A DNA stretch of 64,000 nucleotides from Paenibacillus sp. RC67 (GTDB taxonomy: Bacteria > Bacillota > Bacilli > Paenibacillales > NBRC-103111), in assembly GCF_030020805.1 (NCBI RefSeq), contig NZ_CP125098.1:786001-850000 (forward strand), given 5' to 3'. Made by a program: the position numbers and the translations under genes. The notes beneath the pieces are model-generated. The model did no database searches, was not told the origin of the DNA, and was given only the letters and a program-made list of their open reading frames with translations. Within the stretch, counting starts at the first letter, position 1. Every line of letters starts with the position of its first letter. This document shows, piece by piece, positions 46,001-54,447 of the stretch.

Positions 46001-46820
46001 GACTCCGTCGTTCGGCCAATTGAAGGCGTTAAGCCCAGCGATCGAGCTGACAAGTACAACAGGTCATACCTTTAACAAGCCTGTGGAAATTAAGCTGTAT
46101 TACAAGGCAGCTTCCATCGCAGCAGGAAGTCAGCCGGCGATATATTACTATAACGAAACGCAAGGTCGCTGGATTTATCTGGGTGGAACCATCAATCCAG
46201 ACGGCAGTGTAACGGTGAGTGTTAACCACTTTACGAAGTTTGCGCTGCTTGACTACAAGCCTATGACATTCCCGGATATGACCGGACATTGGGCGACTCC
46301 ATACACCGACCGCTTGACTGGAATGAATGTCATTCAAGGGTTCGAGGATGGGAAGTTCCGTCCGGAACAGACAGTAACACGTGCACAATTCGCGAAAATG
46401 ATCGCTGAAGCGTTCGGACTTCAGACGATGGTACAATCCACTACTTTCGCAGATGACAATCAAATTCCGACCTGGGCAAAAGGCAGTATTGCAGCAGCAG
46501 TCAAAGCGGGCTTTATTAGCGGTTATGAAGAAAATGGACGCTTGTTGTTCAAGGCCGATCAGACGATCACTAGAGCAGAAATGGCCGTCATAATGTCCAG
46601 AGCGCTGAGTGTGAATGGGTACAAAGCAGATGCAGTGAATTCTAATTCGTTTAAGGACGCATCCAGCATTCCGGATTGGGCTCAATCCTCTGTGAAGGCT
46701 GCAGCCGTGTCAGGCATTCTGAACGGGTACGAGGATGAAACCTTCCGCCCAAGCCTTGGCGCAACAAGAGCAGAATCTTCGGCAATGATCTACAAGCTGT
46801 TGGAAGCATTGAACATCTAG
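43092..46820 (+). CDS. Secreted S-layer-anchored protein with PHP-type hydrolase domain
   Basis: 1242 residues. A Sec signal peptide (1-32) ends FGAAADVN. Residues 45-360 resemble a PHP metallohydrolase: HxH in GEYHTHTYESDD (His52, His54), DH in LALADHLRMS and NHPSRKAG further on. Two atrophied-Ig-like repeats follow (about 533-620, 626-705), another Ig-like module, a DUF5011-like module (about 815-890, TPYTEQGAEATDNVGI), a Gly/Asn/Thr linker and a beta-rich module. Three SLH domains (about 1058-1240, e.g. DMTGHWATPYTDRL) bind cell-wall polymer. Thus a surface phosphoesterase candidate. Start TTG. Confidence 0.87.
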   Translation: MKTRKPIRNLSLLTLTVSLLGQSLPTATVFGAAADVNQADANGGRWMTGEYHTHTYESDDAQQSLQTVLDNGFEQYGMDWLALADHLRMSSRDDEGKQIPGGPIPYSKGMAQYQIPKIKQLQEADKYKNKIIFSGFEWDMPTYDHAGIGILSDDQNKAIKAVSEFEYLFTDRAENLFDPTDVAVWKATYNKAYSTSQDARTALTWLEGNFPNSSYAFLNHPSRKAGSDGSIYKISDIRDFNNIAPDIYFGMEGMPGGQMEPDRGGYNLTTPKNRTYGGADYMVAKVGGVWDSLLGEGRRFWNFTNSDYHFKIDEDTRQYSSGYRPGEYSKNYTWVNGTDMKAVLEGMRSGKSFSVFGDLINALDFHIDANGTKKDMGEELSAKKGDNLELTIRFKSPDKNNNGDPVQVDHVDLIAGDVKGYAVPGTPEYSKDTNDSTKVLQRFTSSDWKTDAEGYNVITYNLGNASKNQYFRLRGTNLGVNVAGETSNGEPLIDPKTDIDDNETRFAEINKRNYSDLWFYSNPIFVNVEEYTDKQAVEDTLAALDLGDISSVTSTIELPTQGQHGATVQWESMNPDVIGIAKDKGIVTRPAAGQPDAKVTLKATVTRGTTSDVKTFTATVKALAYTDAEAVALAKNVLTLGDTSAVKTDLKLPSTGEQGTTITWKSSNPLWMDDNGKIAFYPNKDTELTLTATIKRGNAADVKAFSVTLKGDASITPLQLNWTMKTADGSPYSNGAWTNQNVTASVYANVYVPGTTASLELSKDGGEYLTYASNSKVEVSGEGEHKLNFRAADSLGNRAQLPLTVSIDRTAPVITLKGNSNVTMLVGTPYTEQGAEATDNVGIAGQVAVTGTVDTQASGSYTLHYNVNDLAGNAAAEITRTVNIVAPQGNNHHGSSGGGGGTTPTDTTNNSNNDNTTNKGNSNSTSNTQVTVNAAQGAEGGIKDVLQFKVPAGAVTADGKIQATLLSSDQTPSFGQLKALSPAIELTSTTGHTFNKPVEIKLYYKAASIAAGSQPAIYYYNETQGRWIYLGGTINPDGSVTVSVNHFTKFALLDYKPMTFPDMTGHWATPYTDRLTGMNVIQGFEDGKFRPEQTVTRAQFAKMIAEAFGLQTMVQSTTFADDNQIPTWAKGSIAAAVKAGFISGYEENGRLLFKADQTITRAEMAVIMSRALSVNGYKADAVNSNSFKDASSIPDWAQSSVKAAAVSGILNGYEDETFRPSLGATRAESSAMIYKLLEALNI

Positions 46821-46842
46821 TATCCTACTGGTTACGAAACGA

Positions 46843-46878
46843 AAGACCCGAATGGCTATGCCTTGGGTCTCTTGTTTT
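46843..46878 (+). terminator. Terminator of the surface-protein gene
   Basis: AGACCC pairs with GGGTCT around an inner GGC/GCC, followed by CTTGTTTTTA. Confidence 0.75.
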
Positions 46879-46901
46879 TATATTTTATTTAAAGGTTATT
46901 T

Positions 46902-46936
46902 GGCTGCAATCGCATTCTCCAAAGGTATACCCCACT
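46902..46936. repeat. Remnant of the palindromic repeat element
   Basis: The sequence GCAATCGCATTCTCCA...GGTATACCCCAC lines up with the right end of the element at 13005-13125 (GCTATCGCTCCTCCA...GGATACCCCACC). Only one end is present and the inner stems are gone, so this looks like a decayed or truncated third copy. Confidence 0.6.
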
Positions 46937-46943
46937 TAACACT

Positions 46944-46966
46944 AAGGACCTCGCTTAGAGGTCCTT
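46944..46966. terminator. Terminator of the HxlR gene
   Basis: AAGGACCTC pairs with GAGGTCCTT around GCTTA just beyond the HxlR stop codon; no long T-run on either side. Confidence 0.65.
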
Positions 46967-46972
46967 ACCTGT

Positions 46973-47359
46973 TTATCCATTAGATTGTCCGTTATTGCTT
47001 TTGTTTGAAATCCTATTAGTGCTTTGCTTATATGTTTCGCCCCACTGCTTCATGAGATGAATGATCGGTTCCAATGTTTTGCCGAATTCCGTCAAGCTAT
47101 ATTCTACTTTCGGTGGAACTTGCTGATAAACCTCGCGGTGAACAATCCCATCCGATTCTAATTCACGCAGTTGCAATGTCAGCATGCGTTGAGTAATATG
47201 GGGACATATTTTACGGAGTTCGTTGAATCGTTTCGTACCGTCCATGAGATGATAAAGCAGAACGCCCTTCCATTTCCCGCCGATCACCTCAAGTGTAAAT
47301 TCGACTGAGCATCCTTCTGCGATAGGGGCATCGCCAAACTGGGATTTACGAGCACTCAT
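46973..47359 (-). CDS. HxlR-family transcriptional regulator
   Basis: A 128-residue winged-helix protein. [20 protein letters not shown], then [20 protein letters not shown] and [16 protein letters not shown] are the HxlR hallmarks. The Cys near residue 17 is in the position used as a redox or electrophile sensor in YodB-type members, so thiol sensing is possible. It is divergent from an SRPBCC gene, a probable target. Start ATG 47359 follows AAGGAGG. Confidence 0.9.
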   Translation of the reverse strand: MSARKSQFGDAPIAEGCSVEFTLEVIGGKWKGVLLYHLMDGTKRFNELRKICPHITQRMLTLQLRELESDGIVHREVYQQVPPKVEYSLTEFGKTLEPIIHLMKQWGETYKQSTNRISNKSNNGQSNG

Positions 47360-47543
47360 GCTTCATGCCCTCCTTAGGTATAAAAATAGATACTACACCA
47401 CAAAAATATGTGTACTTATAAATATCAATTTTAGCATACATCATCTACGTATCAACAAAAAAATGAGTTATCGTAAAGGTGTTAGCCTTTCCTTAAGGAA
47501 TTCTATCAGATAAGATCGTCAATTTTCAAACGAAAGGACTGTA

Positions 47544-48002
47544 GTGTTCATGACAATGACATTTACTATACCTGATCTTTCTTCAAGACCGTTTCATCTA
47601 ACGGTGGAACGTGGGATGGAGTCATCTCCTGATCTGTTGTTCCAAGCGTGGACGAAAAAGTTCGACCGGTGGTTCGCAGCTCCAGGAACTGTATTAATGC
47701 AAGGGGAAGTCAATACAGTATTTTTCTTTGAAACGATTCATGAGTCGATGCGACATCCTCATTACGGTAGATTTCTGCGGCTTGAACATGGGAGGTTGAT
47801 TGAATTGACATGGGTTACAGGAGAAGGGGGAACCAAGGGAGCTGAGACCGTTGTAACGGTTGAACTCGAGCCTCATGGCAGCGGTACGAAGCTTAGGCTC
47901 ACTCACGCAGGCTTCCCGGATGAAGAATCGAGGAACGGACACGAGCAGGCTTGGCCATGGGTGCTGGAGCAGCTCGATAAGCGGATGAAGGAAAGTTCGT
48001 AA
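47544..48002 (+). CDS. SRPBCC/AHSA1-like domain protein
   Basis: About 150 residues forming a START/AHSA1 fold: [20 protein letters not shown] at the N-terminus, a central beta sheet, and the closing helix [17 protein letters not shown]. The family binds hydrophobic ligands or acts as an Hsp90 co-factor; here the role is unknown. Starts GTG 47544 and ATG 47550 or 47556 all lie behind AAAGGA; the choice is open. Confidence 0.8.
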   Translation: MFMTMTFTIPDLSSRPFHLTVERGMESSPDLLFQAWTKKFDRWFAAPGTVLMQGEVNTVFFFETIHESMRHPHYGRFLRLEHGRLIELTWVTGEGGTKGAETVVTVELEPHGSGTKLRLTHAGFPDEESRNGHEQAWPWVLEQLDKRMKESS

Positions 48003-48120
48003 TGGTGCATCAGCAATGAAGCGTGTTAGAACCTTCTAAGGTTTGTTTTACCAATGCCTACTTATATATGCTATGATATTTGTATATTTAAAGTTTCAAA
48101 GGTTAAGGGGATTACTATAA

Positions 48121-48447
48121 ATGAATCGTGAAATTCAGCAATTTAAAGCAGAATTTTTTAAGGCGTTAGCTCATCCCATGCGTATTCGAATCCTTGAGGT
48201 GTTATGCGAAGGGGATAAAAATGTCAATGAGCTTCAGGCCATTTTGGGAAGCGAAGGTTCTGCCGTGTCTCAGCAATTAGCCGTGCTTCGCAATAAGAAT
48301 GTGGTTAGTGGAACTAAAGAGGGAACTTCAGTTATATATTCGCTTCGTGATCCCCTCATAAAAGAACTTCTTGGTGTTGCCAGACAGATCTTTGATAATC
48401 ATCTGGTGGATGCTATATCATTATTAGAAAACATGAGAAATGAATAA
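48121..48447 (+). CDS. ArsR-family transcriptional regulator
   Basis: A 108-residue winged helix: FFKALAHPMRIRILEVLCEG and SEGSAVSQQLAVLRNKNVV are the recognition helices. The metal-binding CxC of ArsR/SmtB is absent; one Cys remains at VLCEG. It stands directly before a SulP transporter, with a hairpin between them, and probably controls it. No clear ribosome binding site other than AAGGGGA. Confidence 0.88.
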   Translation: MNREIQQFKAEFFKALAHPMRIRILEVLCEGDKNVNELQAILGSEGSAVSQQLAVLRNKNVVSGTKEGTSVIYSLRDPLIKELLGVARQIFDNHLVDAISLLENMRNE

Positions 48448-48460
48448 AACGACCCGATAA

Positions 48461-48500
48461 CAAGGAATCTTTAAATCAAATAAGATGCCTTGTTTTTTTT
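48461..48500 (+). terminator. Terminator/attenuator between ArsR and SulP genes
   Basis: CAAGG-A-ATCTT pairs with AAGAT-G-CCTTG around a 10-nt loop and is followed by nine T. Read-through would link the two genes. Confidence 0.82.
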
Positions 48501-48632
48501 TATTATGAAAGCGGATTTGAACACCACGAGAGAGACAATGGATTATTGACAAGAAGAGCTGCCAGGTGTATATTGCCCATGTATTCCTCATATATTCAAA
48601 TAATCAAATATATAAAAGAAGAAGGGTTCTAT

Positions 48633-50402
48633 ATGAAATGGTCAGGAAGGTTTGAAGGGTACAGCTTCCATTCATTACGTCGGGATCTCATTGCTGGGTT
48701 GATTGTCGGTGTCATAGCCATTCCGCTTGCCATGTCTTTCGCTATTGCGTCTGGTGTAAAACCTCAGTTTGGAATTTATACGACCATTATAGCAGGGTTC
48801 CTCATTTCATTTCTTGGAGGGTCTAAGTTTCAAATTGGAGGTCCAACCGGTGCTTTTGTACCGATTTTATTAGGTATTGTCCTGCAATATGGATATGAAA
48901 AATTGCTCCTCGCTGGTATTCTCGCAGGGGTTATTCTTATGTTAATGGGTATTTTCAAACTTGGCTTGTTGATTCAATTTATCCCGAGGCCTGTTACAAT
49001 CGGGTTTACGTCAGGCATCGCAGTCATCATCTTTTCCGGCCAAATCGCGAATTTCCTGGGACTGCAGAATATGAAGAGTCATGAGTATTTTTTAACGAAT
49101 ATGAAAGAAATTGGAATCCATCTTTCCACGTGGAATATTTATAGTACCCTGATTGCTGCGATCTGCCTGACCATCATTCTCATTATCCCAAAAATCTTCC
49201 CGAAAATTCCGGCATCTTTACTCGGACTCGTCGTTTCAAGTGTTGTTGCTACAGTATTTTTTAATGGGAAAATAGAAACAATCGGTTCAACGTATGGAGC
49301 TATTCCTGATAAAATGCCGATGCTTTCCATGCCGCATTTTACGTTGGAAATAATCATACAGCTTCTTCCGGCTGCATTCGTTATTGCCATGCTTGGAGGA
49401 ATTGAATCGCTCCTGTCTGCTGTTGTGGCGGATGGTATGACCGGAAGCAGACATAATAGCAATCGTGAGCTCATAGGGCAAGGGATTGCGAATGTCGTCG
49501 CTCCGCTTTTTGGGGGGATTCCTGCGACTGGGGCGATTGCGCGTACGGCTACCAATATTAAAAATGGAGCTGTATCTCCAATATCAGGGATGGTTCACGG
49601 GGGAGTTGTTTTGTTAGTCTTGGTTTTACTTGCTCCGTTTGCTTCAACAATTCCCTTATCCAGTATGGCGCCGATTCTGATGGTGGTGGCATGGAATATG
49701 AGCGAGCGGAAAGAGTTTGCCCACGTTTTAAAAACGAAAACAAGCGATTCCATTATCTTGGTGATTACATTTCTTCTTACCGTGCTAACCAATCTGACCA
49801 CGGCAGTCGAAGTCGGATTGGTGTTGGCGGTTATTGTTTTTGTGAAGCGGATGCGGGATATTCTGACGGTGACAAAGGTCTTACCTGATCCGTCGATGAA
49901 AAATGAGAAAGTAAAGTCTTATATGGTCAAAGAAGGCCACGATTGTCCCCAGATTAGCATTTACACGATTGAAGGACCTCTATTCTTTGGCGCGGCCAAT
50001 AGGTTTGAAAAATCTATTTTGGATACCATTCGCTTGCATCCGAAAGTGTTGCTGCTGCGTATGGGGAAAGTTCCTTTCATAGATGCTACCGGTGAAGCTA
50101 ACCTTACTAGCATCGTAAATCATTTTAAAAATTCGGGTGGTATTGTGCTTATTTCGGGAATTCAATTCCAACCAAGAGCGTATTTGAGAAAAACGGGATT
50201 AGACCAAACGGTTGGGAAAAACCACTTTTTTGACCACACCGGCGAAGCTATTACCTTTGCGTTAGGTCAACTGGATTATAACCAATGCCTAGGCTGCCAG
50301 CACTTCGCATTTCGTGAATGCGCCGCATTATCTTCTCATACTGGGCAAAAGGAGGTTCATAGAGGCGCTATGTCAACTGATGTTAGAAAAGAAACGCCGT
50401 GA
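48633..50402 (+). CDS. SulP-family anion transporter with STAS domain
   Basis: About 589 residues. The SulP membrane part has SLRRDLIAGLIVGVIAIPLAM and the conserved QIGGPTGAFVPI. The STAS domain begins near ISIYTIEGPLFFGAANRFEK and includes LRMGKVPFIDATGEANL. A short tail, CLGCQHFAFRECAAL, carries three Cys not usual in this family. It would carry sulfate, bicarbonate or a related anion. ATG 48633 behind AAGAAGGG is chosen over upstream in-frame ATGs. Confidence 0.9.
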   Translation: MKWSGRFEGYSFHSLRRDLIAGLIVGVIAIPLAMSFAIASGVKPQFGIYTTIIAGFLISFLGGSKFQIGGPTGAFVPILLGIVLQYGYEKLLLAGILAGVILMLMGIFKLGLLIQFIPRPVTIGFTSGIAVIIFSGQIANFLGLQNMKSHEYFLTNMKEIGIHLSTWNIYSTLIAAICLTIILIIPKIFPKIPASLLGLVVSSVVATVFFNGKIETIGSTYGAIPDKMPMLSMPHFTLEIIIQLLPAAFVIAMLGGIESLLSAVVADGMTGSRHNSNRELIGQGIANVVAPLFGGIPATGAIARTATNIKNGAVSPISGMVHGGVVLLVLVLLAPFASTIPLSSMAPILMVVAWNMSERKEFAHVLKTKTSDSIILVITFLLTVLTNLTTAVEVGLVLAVIVFVKRMRDILTVTKVLPDPSMKNEKVKSYMVKEGHDCPQISIYTIEGPLFFGAANRFEKSILDTIRLHPKVLLLRMGKVPFIDATGEANLTSIVNHFKNSGGIVLISGIQFQPRAYLRKTGLDQTVGKNHFFDHTGEAITFALGQLDYNQCLGCQHFAFRECAALSSHTGQKEVHRGAMSTDVRKETP

Positions 50403-50449
50403 ACATTGGGAAACAATAAAATATATTGTGTGTAGCGAAGAAGATGGGT

Positions 50450-52005
50450 CTAAGGATTTGTTCCCGACTCTATTAAGACGTCGAATCCAACCTCAAACAT
50501 GCGGTCCCATGGTAAATGAACGTCTTTGATTCGAAACTGATAAGGAGAACCTTCCTGCAGATAGTCCGCTATGAATTGCTCCAGCTTTGATTGAATGCTG
50601 GCATACACTTGCTTCTGGACATGAGTCAGCTCGTAATAGCTGGCTCCCAGTTGAGGCAGTACATGTTGAATGACGTCCTCGCGCACAACAGCCTGGTAGC
50701 CCCAATCCTCGATTAATCGGAAATAGTAATATGCCCGACTGCGAGTCTGCCGTTCCAGTGTATCGCTGCTATGGCCGCGATAGTAGGATTCAATGACAGC
50801 ATGAGAGACGGCTGTCCCCATTGAATTGCCTGAAGTATTCCAAGCGGCGTAAGCCGCGATGTCATGAAGCAATCCGCTCCTGCCGACCAGCTTCATGAAC
50901 GGGTGATCCGAGCCGTTGCCGACGGCAACGTCAGCCAATGCAACCATATGCCCATCTTCGATATAGTGACGAATTGCTTTGACGAATTCCTTTGGATTCA
51001 TTTCGGAGAAATAGGAGCGATGCCTCTGCGCGTAAGGCGTCCAGCTTTCGTTCATATCCTTTTGCCCAACAGGCGGTGAGTTTACCATTAGAACAAAGTC
51101 GGTGCCATGGGAGTTATCATGGGCGACAGCGCCTGCGGCGGTTAAATGATACTTGATGCTCTCTCCAAGAGACCGATCCTCATATCGAAAGGTCCGTTTA
51201 CCGAAGAGTAGCGGACGAAGGCTTTGGGAACGTACTGATTTGCCTCGCTGAACGCTCTGGCGAACAAAGTGCAGCCTATCTCGTCAGCTCCCGGATAAAT
51301 CATGACGCGATCATCAACATCAAGCTCCTCTGCCAGCTGCGATAGTCTTCTTTGCTCGGTTGGACTGAAGCCGTATTTCGCATTGTCGTCGAGCGGGATA
51401 ATAAGAAAATCAATGACTCCGTCACGGACCAGCTTTATCGTCTCGCTGTTGACGAAAGCGTTCGTTTCTCTACGGGTTAAGAAATCATTCAACACTTCCT
51501 GCGGTATCGTCGAAGTCACAGCTTCAAACTGAGCCTGCTCTTCAGAAGTGAGTGCTTCTTGAGCAGCTTTGTCCTTCAGCCATCCATAGGTATAGATGGA
51601 TTGACCGTAATCGGCGTAATAATCCGGCTCTTCTTCGGAGCTGGAATAGGAGGGAACTCGGGTTATAAGATTGAAGGCGTAGATACGCAGGGTTGGATTG
51701 CACTGTTTGATCCGATCCAAGACGCGGAGGCGCCTTTCGCATTCCTCTTGCTTGGTATGATGCAAACGGGACGGAACGATACCTCCATGCACGAGCATGT
51801 CGATGGAAACGATCAGGAAATCGGCTCCTTGTGTCGCCTCAACCAGCCATTGAGCGACGGTGTCCGAATCGGCTGCCTTCTTCTTCCGCCCAAGCAGACT
51901 CATTGCGGGAGTCTCAAGCTTGATATTCGTGATAGAGGCCAAATAAAGCGGGTAACGATAATTACATGGTCTTTCGTCCAAAGGCATATAGACGATTTTG
52001 TACAT
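50450..52005 (-). pseudogene. DUF4127 family protein gene, frameshifted
   Basis: The N-terminal part (MYKIVYMPLDERPCNYRYPL onwards, about 287 residues) ends at a stop at 51142. The C-terminal part continues in another frame. Reading past the change near 51185-51195 restores YEDRSLGESIKYHLTAAGAV and then HGTDFVLMVNSPPVGQ, which joins smoothly to the rest, ending in GFDVLIESGTNP. Total length would be about 518 residues, as expected for the family. It is a single-base frameshift, genuine or a sequencing error. Function of DUF4127 is unknown. GGAGGG precedes the start. Confidence 0.8.
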
Positions 52006-52131
52006 CGTAGTTCACCCTCCGAGCTGTGGAGTCATAGAGATAGATTCCAATTCAGGCTAATCGCATGGAAAATAACTCCATATTATCATGAGATGATAGT
52101 TCGGAAAAGGGCCAAGCTCAAGTCCGACAGG

Positions 52132-52155
52132 TTATTTATTTATTTATTTATTTTT
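52132..52155. repeat. Tetranucleotide microsatellite (TTTA)n
   Basis: About six units of TTAT/TTTA run across the end of the minus-strand MFS gene, covering its stop codon and last bases. Confidence 0.8.
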
Positions 52156-53359
52156 CCATACGAACGTGGTGTTGAGCAGCAGGCTCTCTAGTGAGCTGCA
52201 AAACCAGCAGAGCCGTGACAATAAGCAGCACACCTATGAAGGCAACGACTCCTCCCCAGTGGAGCGAAGCAAGGAAGAACCCGCCGAACCAACCGACAAG
52301 GCTGGAGCCCGTGTAGTAAAACAATAAATATAAAGACGAAGCGTAAGATTTGCTAGGGGCAGGAGCAATTCTTCCGATCCAGCCGCTGGCAACGGTATGC
52401 CCTGCAAAAAATCCGAAGGCGAACAAGATCAGACCCGCAATCATGAAGTATAGATTGCCGCTCAACGTGAGCAGTGCGCCAATAAGTGACAGGGCGATGC
52501 CGAGACCGATCAGACCCGCCCGTGAATGCTTGTCGGCGAGCTTCCCGAACAGGAAGGAGCTCCATGACCCTACCAATTGGAAAATAAACAAAAAGCCAAT
52601 CACGGTTTGACTTAGATTATAAGGCGGCTGAGATAACGGATAGCCTAAGTAATTGAACAACGTTACATAGACACCTAGCAATAGAAACCCGATCAAATAT
52701 ATGGAAAGCAGCTTTTTATTGGTTATTCCACTTTTAAAGCCAGTGAGTGAATGCTTGAAAGAAATGCTAATCGGTTGAAAATGCTGGGATTTGGGCAAGT
52801 ACATCCAGAAGCAGATGCTGCATAGTAGACTAAATATACCCAAAACGAGCAGCGCCACATGCCATGAGAACAAATCCGTCAATGCGCTGACGAGAACCCT
52901 GCCTACGAAGCCGCCTATTGCCGTTCCGCCGACATAGACCCCCATGACCCGCCCTATGCTGCGTGGAGATATTTCCTCATTCAAATAGGTCATGGCAATA
53001 GCCGGAAAGCCTGCCAAGCTGATACCCTCGAGCAGCCTTAAAGCTAGCAGCAAATGAAAGCTGTTGCTGAACGAGGATATAATAGCGAGCACCGACGTAG
53101 CGAATAACGAGATGCTCATGACGCCTTTTCTTCCCCATGCATTGGAGAACACAGAGACGAACAGCATGCTGACAGCAAGCATGAGCGTGGCAAAAGAAAT
53201 AACAAAGCTCGCCGTAGACGGCGAAACATGGAATTGCTCCGCGAAAGCGCCGATCAAGGTTTGCGGACTGTAAAGAATGGCGAAGGTAACCAAGCTTCCC
53301 AACAGCATACTCAATAATATGCGCCGATAGGCGCTGCTTCCGATTTCAATATATGGCAT
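52148..53359 (-). CDS. MFS transporter, YybF/YnfM-like
   Basis: A 403-residue 12-helix efflux protein. FVSVFSNAWGRKGVM is motif A and VYVGGTAIGGFVGRVLV is the helix-5 glycine motif. It is divergent from a LysR regulator, as in the Bacillus yybE-yybF and Escherichia ynfL-ynfM pairs, and is therefore likely activated by it. Its stop lies in a TTTA microsatellite. Confidence 0.85.
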   Translation of the reverse strand: MPYIEIGSSAYRRILLSMLLGSLVTFAILYSPQTLIGAFAEQFHVSPSTASFVISFATLMLAVSMLFVSVFSNAWGRKGVMSISLFATSVLAIISSFSNSFHLLLALRLLEGISLAGFPAIAMTYLNEEISPRSIGRVMGVYVGGTAIGGFVGRVLVSALTDLFSWHVALLVLGIFSLLCSICFWMYLPKSQHFQPISISFKHSLTGFKSGITNKKLLSIYLIGFLLLGVYVTLFNYLGYPLSQPPYNLSQTVIGFLFIFQLVGSWSSFLFGKLADKHSRAGLIGLGIALSLIGALLTLSGNLYFMIAGLILFAFGFFAGHTVASGWIGRIAPAPSKSYASSLYLLFYYTGSSLVGWFGGFFLASLHWGGVVAFIGVLLIVTALLVLQLTREPAAQHHVRMEK

Positions 53360-53497
53360 AGCTAACTCCCCTTATTTCCTACTCAGAACGTTTAATTGAT
53401 GATTACTAAGTCTACTCCTTGCCAGTTGATAACGTCCAATTTATTATTGATATAGAAATGATGCATTTTGGTTATAAGAGAAACGGAGGCGTCCCAC

Positions 53498-54388
53498 ATG
53501 GAATGGCAGCAGCTGGAGTATTTTCGCGTCGTTGCAAAGACCGAGCATTTCACCAAGGCAGCGGAGAAGCTGGCTATATCACAACCTGCCCTTAGCCGTT
53601 CGATCACTCATTTGGAGGAGGAGCTTGGGGTCACTCTATTTGATAGAATAGGCCGCTCTGTCCAGTTAAACTCGTTCGGCAAGCTGTTTCTAAGGCGGGT
53701 TGACCGGGCGCTTCAAGAAATTCAGGACGGAGTGCAGGAGCTGCAGCAAATGCAAGATCCGCATACCGGATCGGTTTCGCTGGCGTTTGTTATGACATTG
53801 GGCCTGAGCATATTGCCGGAATTAATAAGTCGATTCAATCAAGTGTATCCGAATGTTGAATTTATGCTGCACCAGAGTCCGACAACGATCATTCACAAGC
53901 AGCTGCTGCATAGCGAAGTAGACCTCAGCATCGTAGGACGGCTAGAAAATGACAAAGGTATCATGTGGCATAAATTGATCGAAGAAGAGCTGTTTGTTTA
54001 CGTTCCATCGAATCATAGGTTAGCTTCTCACGCCTCTATACCTTTGGCGGAACTTGCCGAAGAACCATTTATTACATTTAAAAGAGGGTACGGAATGCGT
54101 ACGTTGACAGATCAATTGTGCGGATTGGCAGGCTTTGTCCCCAAGATCAAATTCGAAGGAGATGATGTAGCAACTGTGTCCGTACTTGTATCGTCTGGCC
54201 TAGGTGTGACCTTAATTCCTTCTTTTACAGGCATCGATTCAAGCAAAATCAAACGCCTACGAGTAACCGAGCCATTCTGCAAACGCGAAATCGGACTGGC
54301 TTGGGTCGAAGATCGTACATTATCGCCATCAGCGGAGTTATTCCGCACCTTTATTATCGAACAATTTCACCAGGAAACTCCGCAATAA
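53498..54388 (+). CDS. LysR-family transcriptional regulator
   Basis: About 296 residues: N-terminal winged helix MEWQQLEYFRVVAKTEHFTK with AISQPALSRSITHLEEELGV, then the two-lobed effector domain (VSLAFVMTLGLSILPELISR). It probably regulates the divergent MFS gene. ATG 53498 with CGGAGG is preferred to the upstream in-frame start at 53468. It ends at a strong terminator shared with the convergent MFS gene. Confidence 0.9.
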   Translation: MEWQQLEYFRVVAKTEHFTKAAEKLAISQPALSRSITHLEEELGVTLFDRIGRSVQLNSFGKLFLRRVDRALQEIQDGVQELQQMQDPHTGSVSLAFVMTLGLSILPELISRFNQVYPNVEFMLHQSPTTIIHKQLLHSEVDLSIVGRLENDKGIMWHKLIEEELFVYVPSNHRLASHASIPLAELAEEPFITFKRGYGMRTLTDQLCGLAGFVPKIKFEGDDVATVSVLVSSGLGVTLIPSFTGIDSSKIKRLRVTEPFCKREIGLAWVEDRTLSPSAELFRTFIIEQFHQETPQ

Positions 54389-54435
54389 AAATAGGCTGCA
54401 TGAAATCCGTTAGGACTTTATGCAGCCTATTTTTT
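54387..54435. terminator. Bidirectional terminator
   Basis: AAAATAGGCTGCAT and ATGCAGCCTATTTT form a perfect 14-bp stem, with T-runs on both strands, between convergent genes. Confidence 0.92.
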
Positions 54436-54447
54436 GTGCAAAGCATC

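Noticed and set aside
50450..51088. Treating the C-terminal half of the DUF4127 gene as a separate gene
   Set aside because: The sequence upstream of its first ATG continues the same protein family in frame up to the frameshift, so the ATG is internal.
53360..53497. LysR T-N11-A operator between the MFS and LysR genes
   Set aside because: Several AT-rich partial dyads exist, but none stands out enough to name a site.
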